Under the pieces are notes generated by a model. That model was not told the origin of the DNA, ran no database searches, and worked only from the letters and a program-made list of their open reading frames with translations. A stretch of DNA of 64,000 nt from CAYZGU01 sp964478165 (GTDB lineage: Bacteria > Poribacteria > WGA-4E > JAJDTR01). Positions 1 to 8,288 of this stretch are shown in pieces; position 1 is the first letter of the stretch; each line of letters starts with the position of its first letter. The position numbers were made by a program, and so were the translations under genes. Location: contig CAYZGU010000014.1 of NCBI GenBank assembly GCA_964478165.1, forward strand, positions 124,001-188,000. Reading direction: 5' to 3'.

Positions 1-413
1 TGTCTCTAGCTGATGGAAACCGTGCTAATCATGATTGATTGTGAGCTTGGACAATGTGCTCTTCTCGAAGGCCTTTTTTCCATCTTAAGGTTGCCACAAA
101 TTTATCAAGTTATGACCTTGTACACGTTTTAATGGACGGATATGGTCATTAAAACGTGTGAATGGATAAGGTGCGGGGGCCGGAATGACTAGATGTTCTG
201 GCCTAGTCCAAATTAGATGTTCGAGTACACCACCTACAAGTTTTCAAGTTAAACGTGGGTTGGGCTCTGGAAAATATTCCGTATATGATGGGTTAACTCA
301 GAAATCCAACTGTTCACATCACTCTTGTGAGTCCTAAGTAGTTCGGGGATTCGACGCGAGATTGACCAATCTGAAAATGATCGACTCTGTTTGAAAACAT
401 CGATAATTGAACA
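1..413. other. Leader region upstream of pgsA, no gene seen
   Basis: No convincing reading frame or RNA gene is visible. The only strong structure is a perfect 13-bp inverted repeat listed separately. The start of the preceding gene, if any, lies outside the window. Confidence 0.5.
122..159. terminator. Perfect 13-bp inverted repeat hairpin
   Basis: ACACGTTTTAATG at 122-134 is exactly complementary to CATTAAAACGTGT at 147-159, with a 12-nt loop. It is symmetric and AT-rich, with no long T-run, so it could be a terminator for an upstream gene or a palindromic protein-binding site. It lies about 255 nt upstream of pgsA. Confidence 0.45.
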
Positions 414-1025
414 ATGAACTTTCGTGCGCTCCTGCGTTTGGCTAATGGCTTGACAATTTCACGTATTCTGATGATTGTGCCTTTCATGATCTCTTTTCGA
501 TATCACCGCCTCCTTCCTGCGCTTATTATTTTTGGCTTAGCAGCACTCACTGACTTTTTTGACGGTCGAATTGCGCGTAAACGTGGAATTACGAGTTTCG
601 GTAAGTTTGTTGATTCCCTTGCGGACAAGCTACTCGTGGGTGCAGTGCTAATCTGTTTTTTTGGTGAACGGCTTATCCCGGGATGGATGGTTCTAATTAT
701 CATAGGACGTGAATTGGTTGTGACCGGGCTGCGTGTTCTGTTTATTGCCTCGCAGGGCGCTGTGATTGCGGCGAATAAGTGGGGCAAATATAAGGCTTCT
801 TCTCAGATGATTGTTATCTTTGTTAGTTTGATTTTGCTTGTGTTTCACGGCTATGGGATTGGGGGCGAATGGATTATCCATCGATGTGGACCAATCTATT
901 TCATGATGTACGTTCCGCTTGTTCTTACGGTAGTTTCTGGCTTAGAGTTTGTGTGCGGAAATCGCAAGGCTCTACATGATGTTATGCGATCTACTGATCC
1001 TTACGATCCCGGACGAGGGCTCTAG
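414..1025 (+). CDS. pgsA: CDP-diacylglycerol--glycerol-3-phosphate 3-phosphatidyltransferase
   Basis: This 203-aa membrane enzyme would make phosphatidylglycerol phosphate from CDP-diacylglycerol and glycerol 3-phosphate, the committed step to phosphatidylglycerol and cardiolipin. The CDP-alcohol phosphatidyltransferase signature is present: DG..AR, then G, then D...D (starting at DGRIARKRG), followed by several hydrophobic segments. One oddity is that only seven residues separate AR from the conserved G, where the common signature has eight; the nucleotides support this reading. The start is the ATG at 414. thpR and recA follow on the same strand, an arrangement common in bacteria (pgsA, thpR/cinA, recA). 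The family assignment is firm. The exact headgroup specificity is inferred from similarity to PgsA rather than to phosphatidylserine synthase. Confidence 0.9.
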   Translation: MNFRALLRLANGLTISRILMIVPFMISFRYHRLLPALIIFGLAALTDFFDGRIARKRGITSFGKFVDSLADKLLVGAVLICFFGERLIPGWMVLIIIGRELVVTGLRVLFIASQGAVIAANKWGKYKASSQMIVIFVSLILLVFHGYGIGGEWIIHRCGPIYFMMYVPLVLTVVSGLEFVCGNRKALHDVMRSTDPYDPGRGL

Positions 1026-1079
1026 GCTGCGCGCGTTAAAATGTAGACAACTTGCCAACCTCAATCCGAACTAATAGCG

Positions 1080-1667
1080 GTGGAAGGTGTGAGTCAAGAA
1101 CGCAGACGATGTTTTGTCGCAATCCGGGTTCCAGAAGCGATTCAAGATTTATTGGATTCGGTTCAAAATGAGATTCGAGAGAGAGTTGGCGGTGGAGTTT
1201 GGACGAGGCGTGGGAATCTTCATCTGACCTTGAAATTCTTGGGAGATCTGGAACCGTATCAGATTCGCGTAGGCAAAGATGAGCTTAATCGAATCGCGGG
1301 GAGGCACCCGCCTTTTTCGATGTGGTTTGGCGGCATAGGCGTATTCCCGCGCCTCGAGTGTCCAAGAGTTTTGTGGATTGGTGTGACAACTGGCGCCATT
1401 GAAGTGGCGGCAATTGCTCAAGAGATTAATGTTGTATTGAGCAATTTTGGATTTCCGACAGATGAACAACCATTTTGTCCGCACATAACGCTTGCGCGGT
1501 TCAAAAAGCGGACGAGCCTGAGCGCCCTCACGGACATTTTTCAGCAATACAATCGAATCGATGGTGCAGCGATGGTTGTAAATGACGTTGGAATCTTGCA
1601 CAGTCGTCCTCAACCGAGTGGTTCGCTTCACACTCCATTGGAGATTTGCCCTCTCCAGAACCGCTGA
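1080..1667 (+). CDS. thpR: RNA 2',3'-cyclic phosphodiesterase (2'-5' RNA ligase family)
   Basis: This 195-aa protein belongs to the 2H phosphoesterase superfamily. Two HxT motifs are visible, HLTLKF around residues 48-53 and HITLARF around 135-141, spaced as expected for the two halves of the active site. The family hydrolyses 2',3'-cyclic phosphate RNA ends and can ligate tRNA halves in vitro. The start is a GTG at 1080. The gene lies between pgsA and recA, a conserved neighbourhood for thpR. The physiological substrate is unknown for most members. Confidence 0.9.
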   Translation: MEGVSQERRRCFVAIRVPEAIQDLLDSVQNEIRERVGGGVWTRRGNLHLTLKFLGDLEPYQIRVGKDELNRIAGRHPPFSMWFGGIGVFPRLECPRVLWIGVTTGAIEVAAIAQEINVVLSNFGFPTDEQPFCPHITLARFKKRTSLSALTDIFQQYNRIDGAAMVVNDVGILHSRPQPSGSLHTPLEICPLQNR

Positions 1668-1710
1668 TTGTGGAGGTTCTGGATTCTTCAGCTTGCTCAA
1701 TGAGCTGTGT

Positions 1711-1721
1711 AGAATGATTCT
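1711..1721. promoter_or_regulatory. Possible operator upstream of recA
   Basis: AGAAT-G-ATTCT is a perfect 5-1-5 palindrome about 43 nt before the recA start codon, downstream of the thpR stop. The position would suit an SOS-type operator, but it matches no LexA consensus I can name and short palindromes occur by chance. Confidence 0.2.
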
Positions 1722-1763
1722 GTATTCTGCTTTTCGGCTAAACGGTAAGGAGATTAACCGATT

Positions 1764-2813
1764 ATGGCATCAGATGAGAAGAACAGAGCAATTGACCTTG
1801 CAATTTCGCAAATTGAACGCGAACATGGGAAAGGCGCGATTATGCGCTTGACCGACACTGACGTTGTTCCGGTCGAAACCATTCCAACAGGCGCACTTTC
1901 ACTTGATATTGCTCTTGGAGTTGGTGGTATCCCGCGTGGGAGAATCATTGAGGTGTTTGGTCATGAGGGGACTGGAAAAACGACTCTCACGCTTCACATG
2001 GTTGCCGAAGCTCAGAAGTTGGGAGGGGTCGCCGCATTCGTTGATGTTGAGCACGCATTGGATGCAACATATGCTAAACGAATCGGCGTGAATATGGAGA
2101 ACGTGTTGATTTCGCAGCCCGATACAGGTGAACAGGCGTTAGAAATTGTTGAAACGCTCATACGAAGTGGGGCGATCGATCTTGTGGTAATCGATTCAGT
2201 CGCAGCACTGACGCCCCAGGCGGAAATTGAGGGTGATATGGGTGACCAGCATGTTGGATTACTGCCGCGTCTAATGTCCAAAGCATTGCGAAAATTGTCT
2301 GGTGTAACAAATAAGTCAAGTACAAGCGTGATTTTTACGAATCAAATTCGGCAAAAGATCGGGGTGATGTTTGGTAATCCGGAAACAACGCCTGGTGGTC
2401 TTGCACTCAAGTTTCATGCATCCGTAAGGCTTGAGATACGGCGCGCGGAAACGTTGAAGGAAGGAAACGAGGTGTTTGGAAACCGAGTGAGGGTTAAGAT
2501 TGCTAAAAATAAAGTTGCTCCACCATTTCGGGAAGCCGAATTCGATCTGACATTCGGTGAAGGGATTTCCAAAGAGGGGAATATCCTAGATGTGGCAGTC
2601 GATCGGGATATTATCCAGAAGAGTGGTTCATGGTTTTCGTACGAGGAGGAACGCCTCGGTCAGGGGAGGAACAGTGCTAAAGACTACCTGAAATCACGTC
2701 CTGAAATTGCTGCTGAAATTGAGGGGAGAATTCGAAAAAGTCTGGGTATGCCTTCTGCGCCAGACAACGGCTCGGTTTCCGGTTCAGAAGCCGCTGAGGA
2801 TAGTCGAACGTGA
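1764..2813 (+). CDS. recA: Recombinase RecA
   Basis: This 349-aa protein is the ATP-dependent strand-exchange recombinase and probable co-protease of the SOS response. Conserved blocks are present in order: MAW-type N-terminus, Walker A GHEGTGKT at 66-73, VIDSVAAL Walker B, the NQIRQKIGVMFGNPETT loop, and an acidic C-terminal tail. Walker A has His and Gly-Thr where E. coli has GPESSGKT, but the essential GKT is intact. The start at ATG 1764 follows an AAGGAG site. The proteasome locus begins about 1 kb downstream on the same strand. Identity as RecA is certain; the substitutions look like lineage variation. Confidence 0.98.
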   Translation: MASDEKNRAIDLAISQIEREHGKGAIMRLTDTDVVPVETIPTGALSLDIALGVGGIPRGRIIEVFGHEGTGKTTLTLHMVAEAQKLGGVAAFVDVEHALDATYAKRIGVNMENVLISQPDTGEQALEIVETLIRSGAIDLVVIDSVAALTPQAEIEGDMGDQHVGLLPRLMSKALRKLSGVTNKSSTSVIFTNQIRQKIGVMFGNPETTPGGLALKFHASVRLEIRRAETLKEGNEVFGNRVRVKIAKNKVAPPFREAEFDLTFGEGISKEGNILDVAVDRDIIQKSGSWFSYEEERLGQGRNSAKDYLKSRPEIAAEIEGRIRKSLGMPSAPDNGSVSGSEAAEDSRT

Positions 2814-2880
2814 GCCCGAAAAACGCGCTCTATTGAGGCTCTCGCTGTAGTTTAAGCCCTGAGATGCTGGGAGATTTCCC

Positions 2881-2909
2881 TTGACAGCATCCGACTCGAG
2901 TGCTATAAT
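2881..2909 (+). promoter_or_regulatory. Consensus sigma-70 promoter with extended -10
   Basis: TTGACA at 2881-2886, a 17-nt spacer and TATAAT at 2904-2909 match the housekeeping consensus exactly, with TG one base ahead of the -10 (extended -10). Transcription would start near 2916 toward arc. The arc start codon is about 910 nt further on, so the promoter serves either a long leader, a small RNA, or the weak reading frame at 2943. Confidence 0.75.
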
Positions 2910-2942
2910 CTTGAAAGGTTTGAACCGTGAGTTCATCCTGAT

Positions 2943-3257
2943 GTGGTGGGTGATGGAGCGATTTGCGTAGGTTGTGTTTTGGAAATTCTCTTTGCTGTTT
3001 TCGGGGATTGGTTGTGTCGTACTGGCAATCTTGGGAAATTTCTCATGAAGCTAGTCAAGTCCAAGCCAGTCTCATTGCTGGATTGTTTGAAAAGTGCAGC
3101 TGTGTGGACGGCTGTGATGTACGTGGCTTTGAAAGAGTTCGAGCATTCTGCTGCAGAGCAACCTGACCGCAACGATACTGGCCGGGCATATCTTCAGATT
3201 AGGGATAGTCATCTCGTTTGGGTTGGCCATGAGACACCGATGGACACTTATGAATAA
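2943..3257 (+). CDS. Putative small protein, unrecognised
   Basis: A 104-codon GTG-initiated frame begins 34 nt after a consensus promoter. The product would have a hydrophobic N-terminal half, with CVLEILFAVFGDWLC-like and AAVWTAVMYVAL-like stretches that could cross or touch a membrane, and a polar C-terminal tail. I see no Shine-Dalgarno site and recognise no family. The promoter makes the locus likely to be transcribed; translation is doubtful. It could equally be a chance frame within a non-coding leader or RNA gene. Confidence 0.25.
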   Translation: MVGDGAICVGCVLEILFAVFGDWLCRTGNLGKFLMKLVKSKPVSLLDCLKSAAVWTAVMYVALKEFEHSAAEQPDRNDTGRAYLQIRDSHLVWVGHETPMDTYE

Positions 3258-3827
3258 GCCGATTGACCGAGGTAGTAATGCGAGTGACAAAGTTAGGTTG
3301 TGCTGGAGATAGTTATCAATGCTAGTATTGATGGATTCTGGAGCTCTGACGTCTTCGCCCGTTTAAGCTGAACTCCTCCCCTGTCACAGTCATTTTTTTC
3401 ATTGCCGTGATTTAGTATGGAATCGATGTGTGTTACAAATTCCGAGGTGTACACATCGGTTTGAACTCCTTCCTACAGGTTCGATACTTCAGTTTCCAAG
3501 ATTACAGAACGGTATTTCATTCTGTCCCGATAGCTTCTGGGTCGGGAGGATATATCTTAGGCAAGTGTGTACTGGGTGTGTTGATGGCTTTCAAGGCGTG
3601 GTTTTCTTAAAAGGTCGTATGCGTTAGGACAGAAGTTCTGTTATTGAGACATGGGAGAATTTAATCCGCTCGGTGCTGACAAACTACATAGCATCCTTCC
3701 TAAGGAACCAGATTCGAATTTCTGGAGGTTCGCCAAAGATGCCTGCTAATCTTTGAGTGCCCCCCATATGCTAATCTAATCCACAAAAAATTGGACTAAT
3801 TTTTCAGCATAACACCAGGATGAGATT
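3258..3827. other. Non-coding stretch before the proteasome locus
   Basis: No supported gene is present. At 3786-3804 AAAAATT and AATTTTT form a short AT-rich inverted repeat about 25 nt ahead of the arc start, which might be an operator or weak hairpin. The rest looks unstructured by eye. Confidence 0.4.
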
Positions 3828-5636
3828 ATGGCCATCGAGAGAAGAGACAACACAGACCCATTTGAGGAGATTCACGAAGTGTCCGACCGGGTTCCAGCGG
3901 CATCAGATCGGAACTCCTATCAAAAGCAGATTCGCGAGATGGAATTCACGATTGAATCATTAGAAAATGAAGCCGATGACCTGAGAAGACGTCTTAACGC
4001 TGCTCCGTCTGACGATGTCGAAGTGCGCCTCTATGAAATGACTCGTGAGCTGATGCAAGTCCATCGTCGAAATCGAAAGTTAACGGGCACACTTCAAGAA
4101 GCAAAAGAAAAACTTGAGCATTTGAAGGAGAAAGTCGAACAACTAAGTGCCCCACCCAATAACTATGGTGTCTTTCTTTGCATAAATGATGATGGCACTA
4201 TTGACATCGACCTCGGCGGAAAAAAATGGAAAGTCAATTCGGATCCGGATGTCGATGTGAGTCAACTCCAGACAGGGCAAGAGGTAATTGTTAACGGCGT
4301 TCTGAATGTTGTAGGAGTTAGAGAGTTTGATCGGAATGGTGACGTGGTCAAGATTCAGGAAATGCTTAGTGAGTCTCGTGCGGTTGTCAGCGTGCGCGCC
4401 GATGAAGAACGGGTTGTGGAGGTTTCGGCACCGCTAAAAAATGAGTCTCTGAAACTTGGCGACAACGTGCTGCTCCATGCAACGACGGGAATGATTATGG
4501 AGAAACTGCCGAAAACTGATGTCGAAGATCTCCTGCTCGAAGTAGTGCCAGACATCAAGTATTCAGACATCGGTGGGTTAGATGAGCAGATTGAAGCGAT
4601 TCGCGATGCCATTGAGGCACCGTATTTATATCCGGAAGAACATAAAGAGTTTGATTTGACACCGCCGAAGGGAATTCTACTATATGGTCCTCCGGGGTGC
4701 GGAAAGACTTTGATTGCCAAAGCTATTGCGAATAGCCTTGCGGACAGAGTGCGTCAACAGGCTGGCAGAGAAGATATCAAAGGCTATTTCATTAATATCA
4801 AAGGGCCAGAACTATTAAACAAATATGTCGGTGAAACTGAGAGGAAGATTCGCGACGTCTTCCAGAAAGCGAGTGAAAAATCCAAGGAAGGGGTTCCGGT
4901 CATTATTTTCTTTGATGAAATGGACTCGCTTTTCCGATCTAGAGGGATGGGAATTTCGTCCGATATGGAATCTACTCTAGTACCTCAATTTCTCGCCGAA
5001 ATTGATGGTGTTGAAAGCTTGAGGGATGTAGTTGTTATTGGTGCTAGCAACCGACAGGACCTTCTCGATCCCGCTGTGTTGCGTCCGGGACGCCTCGATG
5101 TGAAAATCAAGGTAGAACGCCCCGCCATCGACGGTGCAAAAGATATCTTCGCCAAATACCTGACGACGGAACTCCCTATCGATTCGACAGAGCTTGCATC
5201 ATTCGATGAAGATAGAGACAAAGCTATTCAATATATGATTGATGAAGCTGTCGATGCGATGTATGCAAATACCGAAGAAAATAAGTTCATTGAGGTTACC
5301 TACGCACGTGGAGAACGTGATATTCTTTACTTCAAGGATTTTATTAGTGGAGCAATGATTGAGAATGTAGTTTCTCGCGCGAAGAAAATGGCCATCAAAC
5401 GATTGATTAGCTCTGAAGGCCAGGACAAGGGCATTACCCTCGAAGATCTCAAGCAGGCGATTCATGAGGAATACAAAGAAAACGAGGATTTGCCCAACAC
5501 CACTAATCCCGATGATTGGGCAAAGATTTCAGGTCGGAAAGGTGAAAAAATTGTTAACATTAGGGCTCTAGTAAATGAATCGGAGCGTAGCAAGCGGAAG
5601 GATGTAAAGGTAATCAAGGGCGGGGCTTATCTCTGA
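3828..5636 (+). CDS. arc: Proteasome-associated AAA ATPase ARC/Mpa
   Basis: This 602-aa hexameric unfoldase recognises pupylated proteins and feeds them into the 20S core. Residues about 30-110 form a coiled coil (the Pup-binding arm), followed by OB-fold domains to about 215. The AAA module has Walker A GPPGCGKT at 287-294, Walker B ending in FFDE with D363 and E364, and an RPGR arginine-finger region. The C-terminus ends GGAYL with a penultimate Tyr, like the GQYL tail with which mycobacterial Mpa docks on the proteasome alpha ring. The start at ATG 3828 follows AGGATGAG. It opens the arc-dop-pup-prcB-prcA-pafA series and ends about 50 nt before dop. Confidence 0.97.
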   Translation: MAIERRDNTDPFEEIHEVSDRVPAASDRNSYQKQIREMEFTIESLENEADDLRRRLNAAPSDDVEVRLYEMTRELMQVHRRNRKLTGTLQEAKEKLEHLKEKVEQLSAPPNNYGVFLCINDDGTIDIDLGGKKWKVNSDPDVDVSQLQTGQEVIVNGVLNVVGVREFDRNGDVVKIQEMLSESRAVVSVRADEERVVEVSAPLKNESLKLGDNVLLHATTGMIMEKLPKTDVEDLLLEVVPDIKYSDIGGLDEQIEAIRDAIEAPYLYPEEHKEFDLTPPKGILLYGPPGCGKTLIAKAIANSLADRVRQQAGREDIKGYFINIKGPELLNKYVGETERKIRDVFQKASEKSKEGVPVIIFFDEMDSLFRSRGMGISSDMESTLVPQFLAEIDGVESLRDVVVIGASNRQDLLDPAVLRPGRLDVKIKVERPAIDGAKDIFAKYLTTELPIDSTELASFDEDRDKAIQYMIDEAVDAMYANTEENKFIEVTYARGERDILYFKDFISGAMIENVVSRAKKMAIKRLISSEGQDKGITLEDLKQAIHEEYKENEDLPNTTNPDDWAKISGRKGEKIVNIRALVNESERSKRKDVKVIKGGAYL

Positions 5637-5688
5637 TGTGGTAGACCTGAAACACGCGGCTTACTTCTTTGCGGATAATTGATTGATT

Positions 5689-7179
5689 ATGACGACACCT
5701 ATAATTATGGGAACAGAGACCGAGTATGGAATCTCGGTTAAAAATGCGCGGGACCAGGATCCTGTGGCGGCGTCAACCCTCGTTGTGAACGCCTATAAGG
5801 ATCGTGGTTTGGGGGGAATTACGTGGGATTACGATCAAGAAAGCCCCTTGATGGATGCCAGAGGATTTATGTCCGAGGGTGAAAGTAGTTCGCCAGACCG
5901 TGAAAATAACAGCCTGATTAATGACATTCTCGTCAATGGTGGGCGGTATTATGTAGACCATGCGCACCCAGAATATTGTACGCCCGAATGTACTAATCCA
6001 CGCGACATTGTCAAATTTGAAAAGGCGGGTGAGCTCATTCTCGATTTGAGTCGTCTTGCCGCCGAAGAATTGTTGCCCAAGGATCAAGAGATTATTATCT
6101 ACAAGAATAATACAGACTATAAGGGTCATAGTTACGGTTCGCATGAGAACTATTTGATGGCTCGAACCGTTCCGTTCCAGGATATTGCCGAAGGATTAAT
6201 GCCCTTTCTCGTTACGAGGCAGATTATTACCGGTAGTGGCAAGGTCGGTGCTGAAAATGGTACAAAAGAAGTAGATTATCAAATTTCTCAACGTGCTGAT
6301 TTCTTTGAAACGGAAATCGGTCTGAGTACGATGGTTGCACGTCCGATTATCAATACGCGTGATGAGCCGCATGCTGATGAGAAGATTTTTCGTCGTTTGC
6401 ATGTCATTGTAGGGGATTCTAATATGTCGGAACTCGCTATCTACTTGAAGTCTGGAATCACGGGGCTGGTGCTCCAGTTAATTGAAGCAGGGCTTGTTGG
6501 AGATAGGTACAAATTGTCAGAACCTGTAAGTGATATCAAAACCGTATCGCGCGATCTCCTGTGCAAAACGCCGTTGACTTTGGAGAATGGAGGGAAAAGA
6601 ACGTCGATTGAAATCCAGCGAGAGTATCTTACCCTCGCTAGGCAACATTTCGTGGGCGATGACGTGTCCCCGATTATGAAAGATGTTATGGAGAAGTGGG
6701 AATTTGTGCTAAATCGTCTTGAGATAGATCCAATGAGCTTGAACGGAATCTTGGATTGGGTAAGCAAGAAAAGGCTTATAGATGCGTATATTCAACGTCA
6801 CGGTTTTGATTGGTCAGATTCACGTATTCGGATGTTGGATCTACAGTATCACGATATTCGACCCGCCAAAGGACTTTATTCTCACCTGCTCAAAAATGGT
6901 CATGTGAGAACGTGCGTTAATCCAGAAGAGATAGTGGACGCAATTAAAAATCCGCCTACAGATACGCGTGCGTATTTCCGTGGAACCTGTCTGCGTAGGT
7001 TTCCCAACCAGATTCACAGTGCCAGTTGGAATTCGTTGGTTTTCTGCCTTGATGGTTTGTCACTCGACAAAATCCTAATGGATCGACCGCATTTTGGAAC
7101 ACGGGAGATTGTTGGTGAACTGTTAAACAACAGAACTGCAAATGAGGTTGTGCAAGAAATTGGCACCGAGACCTCTTGA
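5689..7179 (+). CDS. dop: Pup deamidase/depupylase
   Basis: This 496-aa glutamine-synthetase-like enzyme would deamidate the C-terminal Gln of Pup to Glu and also remove Pup from substrates. It opens with MGTETEYG, providing metal-binding glutamates. A Dop-type insertion follows at about residues 22-65, absent from the PafA paralogue encoded nearby. The catalytic-type Asp is in YYVDHAHPEY at about D90. I prefer the ATG at 5689; a TTG two codons upstream is also possible, and neither has a strong ribosome site. Its presence fits the Gln-ending Pup encoded next, which needs deamidation before ligation. Confidence 0.95.
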   Translation: MTTPIIMGTETEYGISVKNARDQDPVAASTLVVNAYKDRGLGGITWDYDQESPLMDARGFMSEGESSSPDRENNSLINDILVNGGRYYVDHAHPEYCTPECTNPRDIVKFEKAGELILDLSRLAAEELLPKDQEIIIYKNNTDYKGHSYGSHENYLMARTVPFQDIAEGLMPFLVTRQIITGSGKVGAENGTKEVDYQISQRADFFETEIGLSTMVARPIINTRDEPHADEKIFRRLHVIVGDSNMSELAIYLKSGITGLVLQLIEAGLVGDRYKLSEPVSDIKTVSRDLLCKTPLTLENGGKRTSIEIQREYLTLARQHFVGDDVSPIMKDVMEKWEFVLNRLEIDPMSLNGILDWVSKKRLIDAYIQRHGFDWSDSRIRMLDLQYHDIRPAKGLYSHLLKNGHVRTCVNPEEIVDAIKNPPTDTRAYFRGTCLRRFPNQIHSASWNSLVFCLDGLSLDKILMDRPHFGTREIVGELLNNRTANEVVQEIGTETS

Positions 7180-7238
7180 GCTTGCCATTCACACTGAGTT
7201 GATCCTATATTCGGCCACATACTTGTGAGGAGGAAGGG

Positions 7239-7439
7239 ATGCCGACCGAGAAAATTGAACAGGAACAGGGAGATAAGCGGCCCCAAGATACTGAGGATAT
7301 TGAGCCTGATGCCAGGATTGCCGAACAGGGAGAGGAAATAAAGGATGATCTCGACCAGCTTCTCGACGAGATTGATGACATTCTGGAGGAAGATTCCGAA
7401 GAATTTGTCGAGAATTACATACAGAGGGGAGGACAATAG
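7239..7439 (+). CDS. pup: Prokaryotic ubiquitin-like protein Pup
   Basis: This 66-aa acidic protein is the proteasome-targeting tag. The N-terminal half is Gln/Glu/Asp-rich and disordered-looking. The C-terminal half has the helical LLDEIDDILEE region that binds the ARC coiled coil, and the protein ends in GGQ. The terminal Gln means Dop must deamidate it before PafA can attach it to lysines. A strong AGGAGG lies 5' of ATG 7239. The codons for the terminal Gly-Gly also form a purine-rich GGGGAGGA stretch that can act as the ribosome site of prcB, which starts 2 nt after the pup stop. Confidence 0.97.
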   Translation: MPTEKIEQEQGDKRPQDTEDIEPDARIAEQGEEIKDDLDQLLDEIDDILEEDSEEFVENYIQRGGQ

Positions 7440-7441
7440 TT

Positions 7442-8269
7442 GTGTTTGACGCTCGCGATTTCGTTCCTTCAGATTTTCTTGAAGTCCTTAGGCAAAAACG
7501 TCCAGATCTTTTAGCACCATTCCATGGAGGTGGCTTGGCGGGACAGGGCGGGGACACTGTGCAATTCCCTAATGATGTCTCATCGGGTTCGTCTCGAGGG
7601 TTTCTTGAAGGTACAACGGTATTAGCTGCTGTTTATGATGAGGGGGTAGTCATTGGCGGAGATCGTCAGGCGACAGACGGATTTCAGGTGGGCGAGCGTC
7701 GAATCCAAAAGGTCTATGAAATAGACGCATCTTCGGCGATTGCCATTGCCGGTGTTGCCGGGTTAGCCATTGAGATGGCAAAACTTTTTCAGGTTCAAGT
7801 TGAGTTTTACGAAAAAATCGAAGGCGCAACTTTGAGCCTCGAAGGTAAAGCAAACTATCTGTCGAATTGGCTTAGATCCAATCTGAATATGGCACTACAA
7901 GGATTGGTGGTAGTGCCGATTTTTGCTGGTTATGATTCAAAACAGGCAAGGGGACGAATTTTTAAGTACGACGCAATTGGAGGCCGCTACGACGAAAACC
8001 AATATTACGCAATCGGATCAGGTGGTAAGGATGCCCGATCCACACTTAAGAAGCTCTATCGATCAGGCATGTCTCGCGATGAAATCTTGAAAGTTGTATC
8101 CGAAGCCCTCTGGGATGCGGCTGATGAAGATTTAGGCACTGGGGGACCGGACCTCATGCGCCAGATTTTTCCGACCATTAAGGTTATTAATCAGATGGGT
8201 GTTTCGGACCTCCCTGATTCTGAGGTAAAATTGCTTTACACAAAATTGATAGAAAGATTAAAAGAGTAA
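7442..8269 (+). CDS. prcB: Proteasome beta subunit, N-terminal nucleophile protease
   Basis: This 275-aa proteolytic subunit of the 20S core carries a 57-residue propeptide. Autocleavage between G57 and T58 would expose the catalytic Thr (EG|TTVLA). The GDR motif (Asp17 equivalent) and the Lys of RIQKVY (Lys33 equivalent) are present. Length and propeptide match actinobacterial PrcB. The GTG start at 7442 is 2 nt after the pup stop, with the ribosome site inside pup, so translation is probably coupled. Confidence 0.97.
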   Translation: MFDARDFVPSDFLEVLRQKRPDLLAPFHGGGLAGQGGDTVQFPNDVSSGSSRGFLEGTTVLAAVYDEGVVIGGDRQATDGFQVGERRIQKVYEIDASSAIAIAGVAGLAIEMAKLFQVQVEFYEKIEGATLSLEGKANYLSNWLRSNLNMALQGLVVVPIFAGYDSKQARGRIFKYDAIGGRYDENQYYAIGSGGKDARSTLKKLYRSGMSRDEILKVVSEALWDAADEDLGTGGPDLMRQIFPTIKVINQMGVSDLPDSEVKLLYTKLIERLKE

Positions 8270-8288
8270 AGAGTCTACGGAGGTGAGA

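Noticed and set aside
1149..1700. 183-codon - strand frame opposite thpR
   Set aside because: It is a shadow of thpR, which has clear HxT motifs on the + strand.
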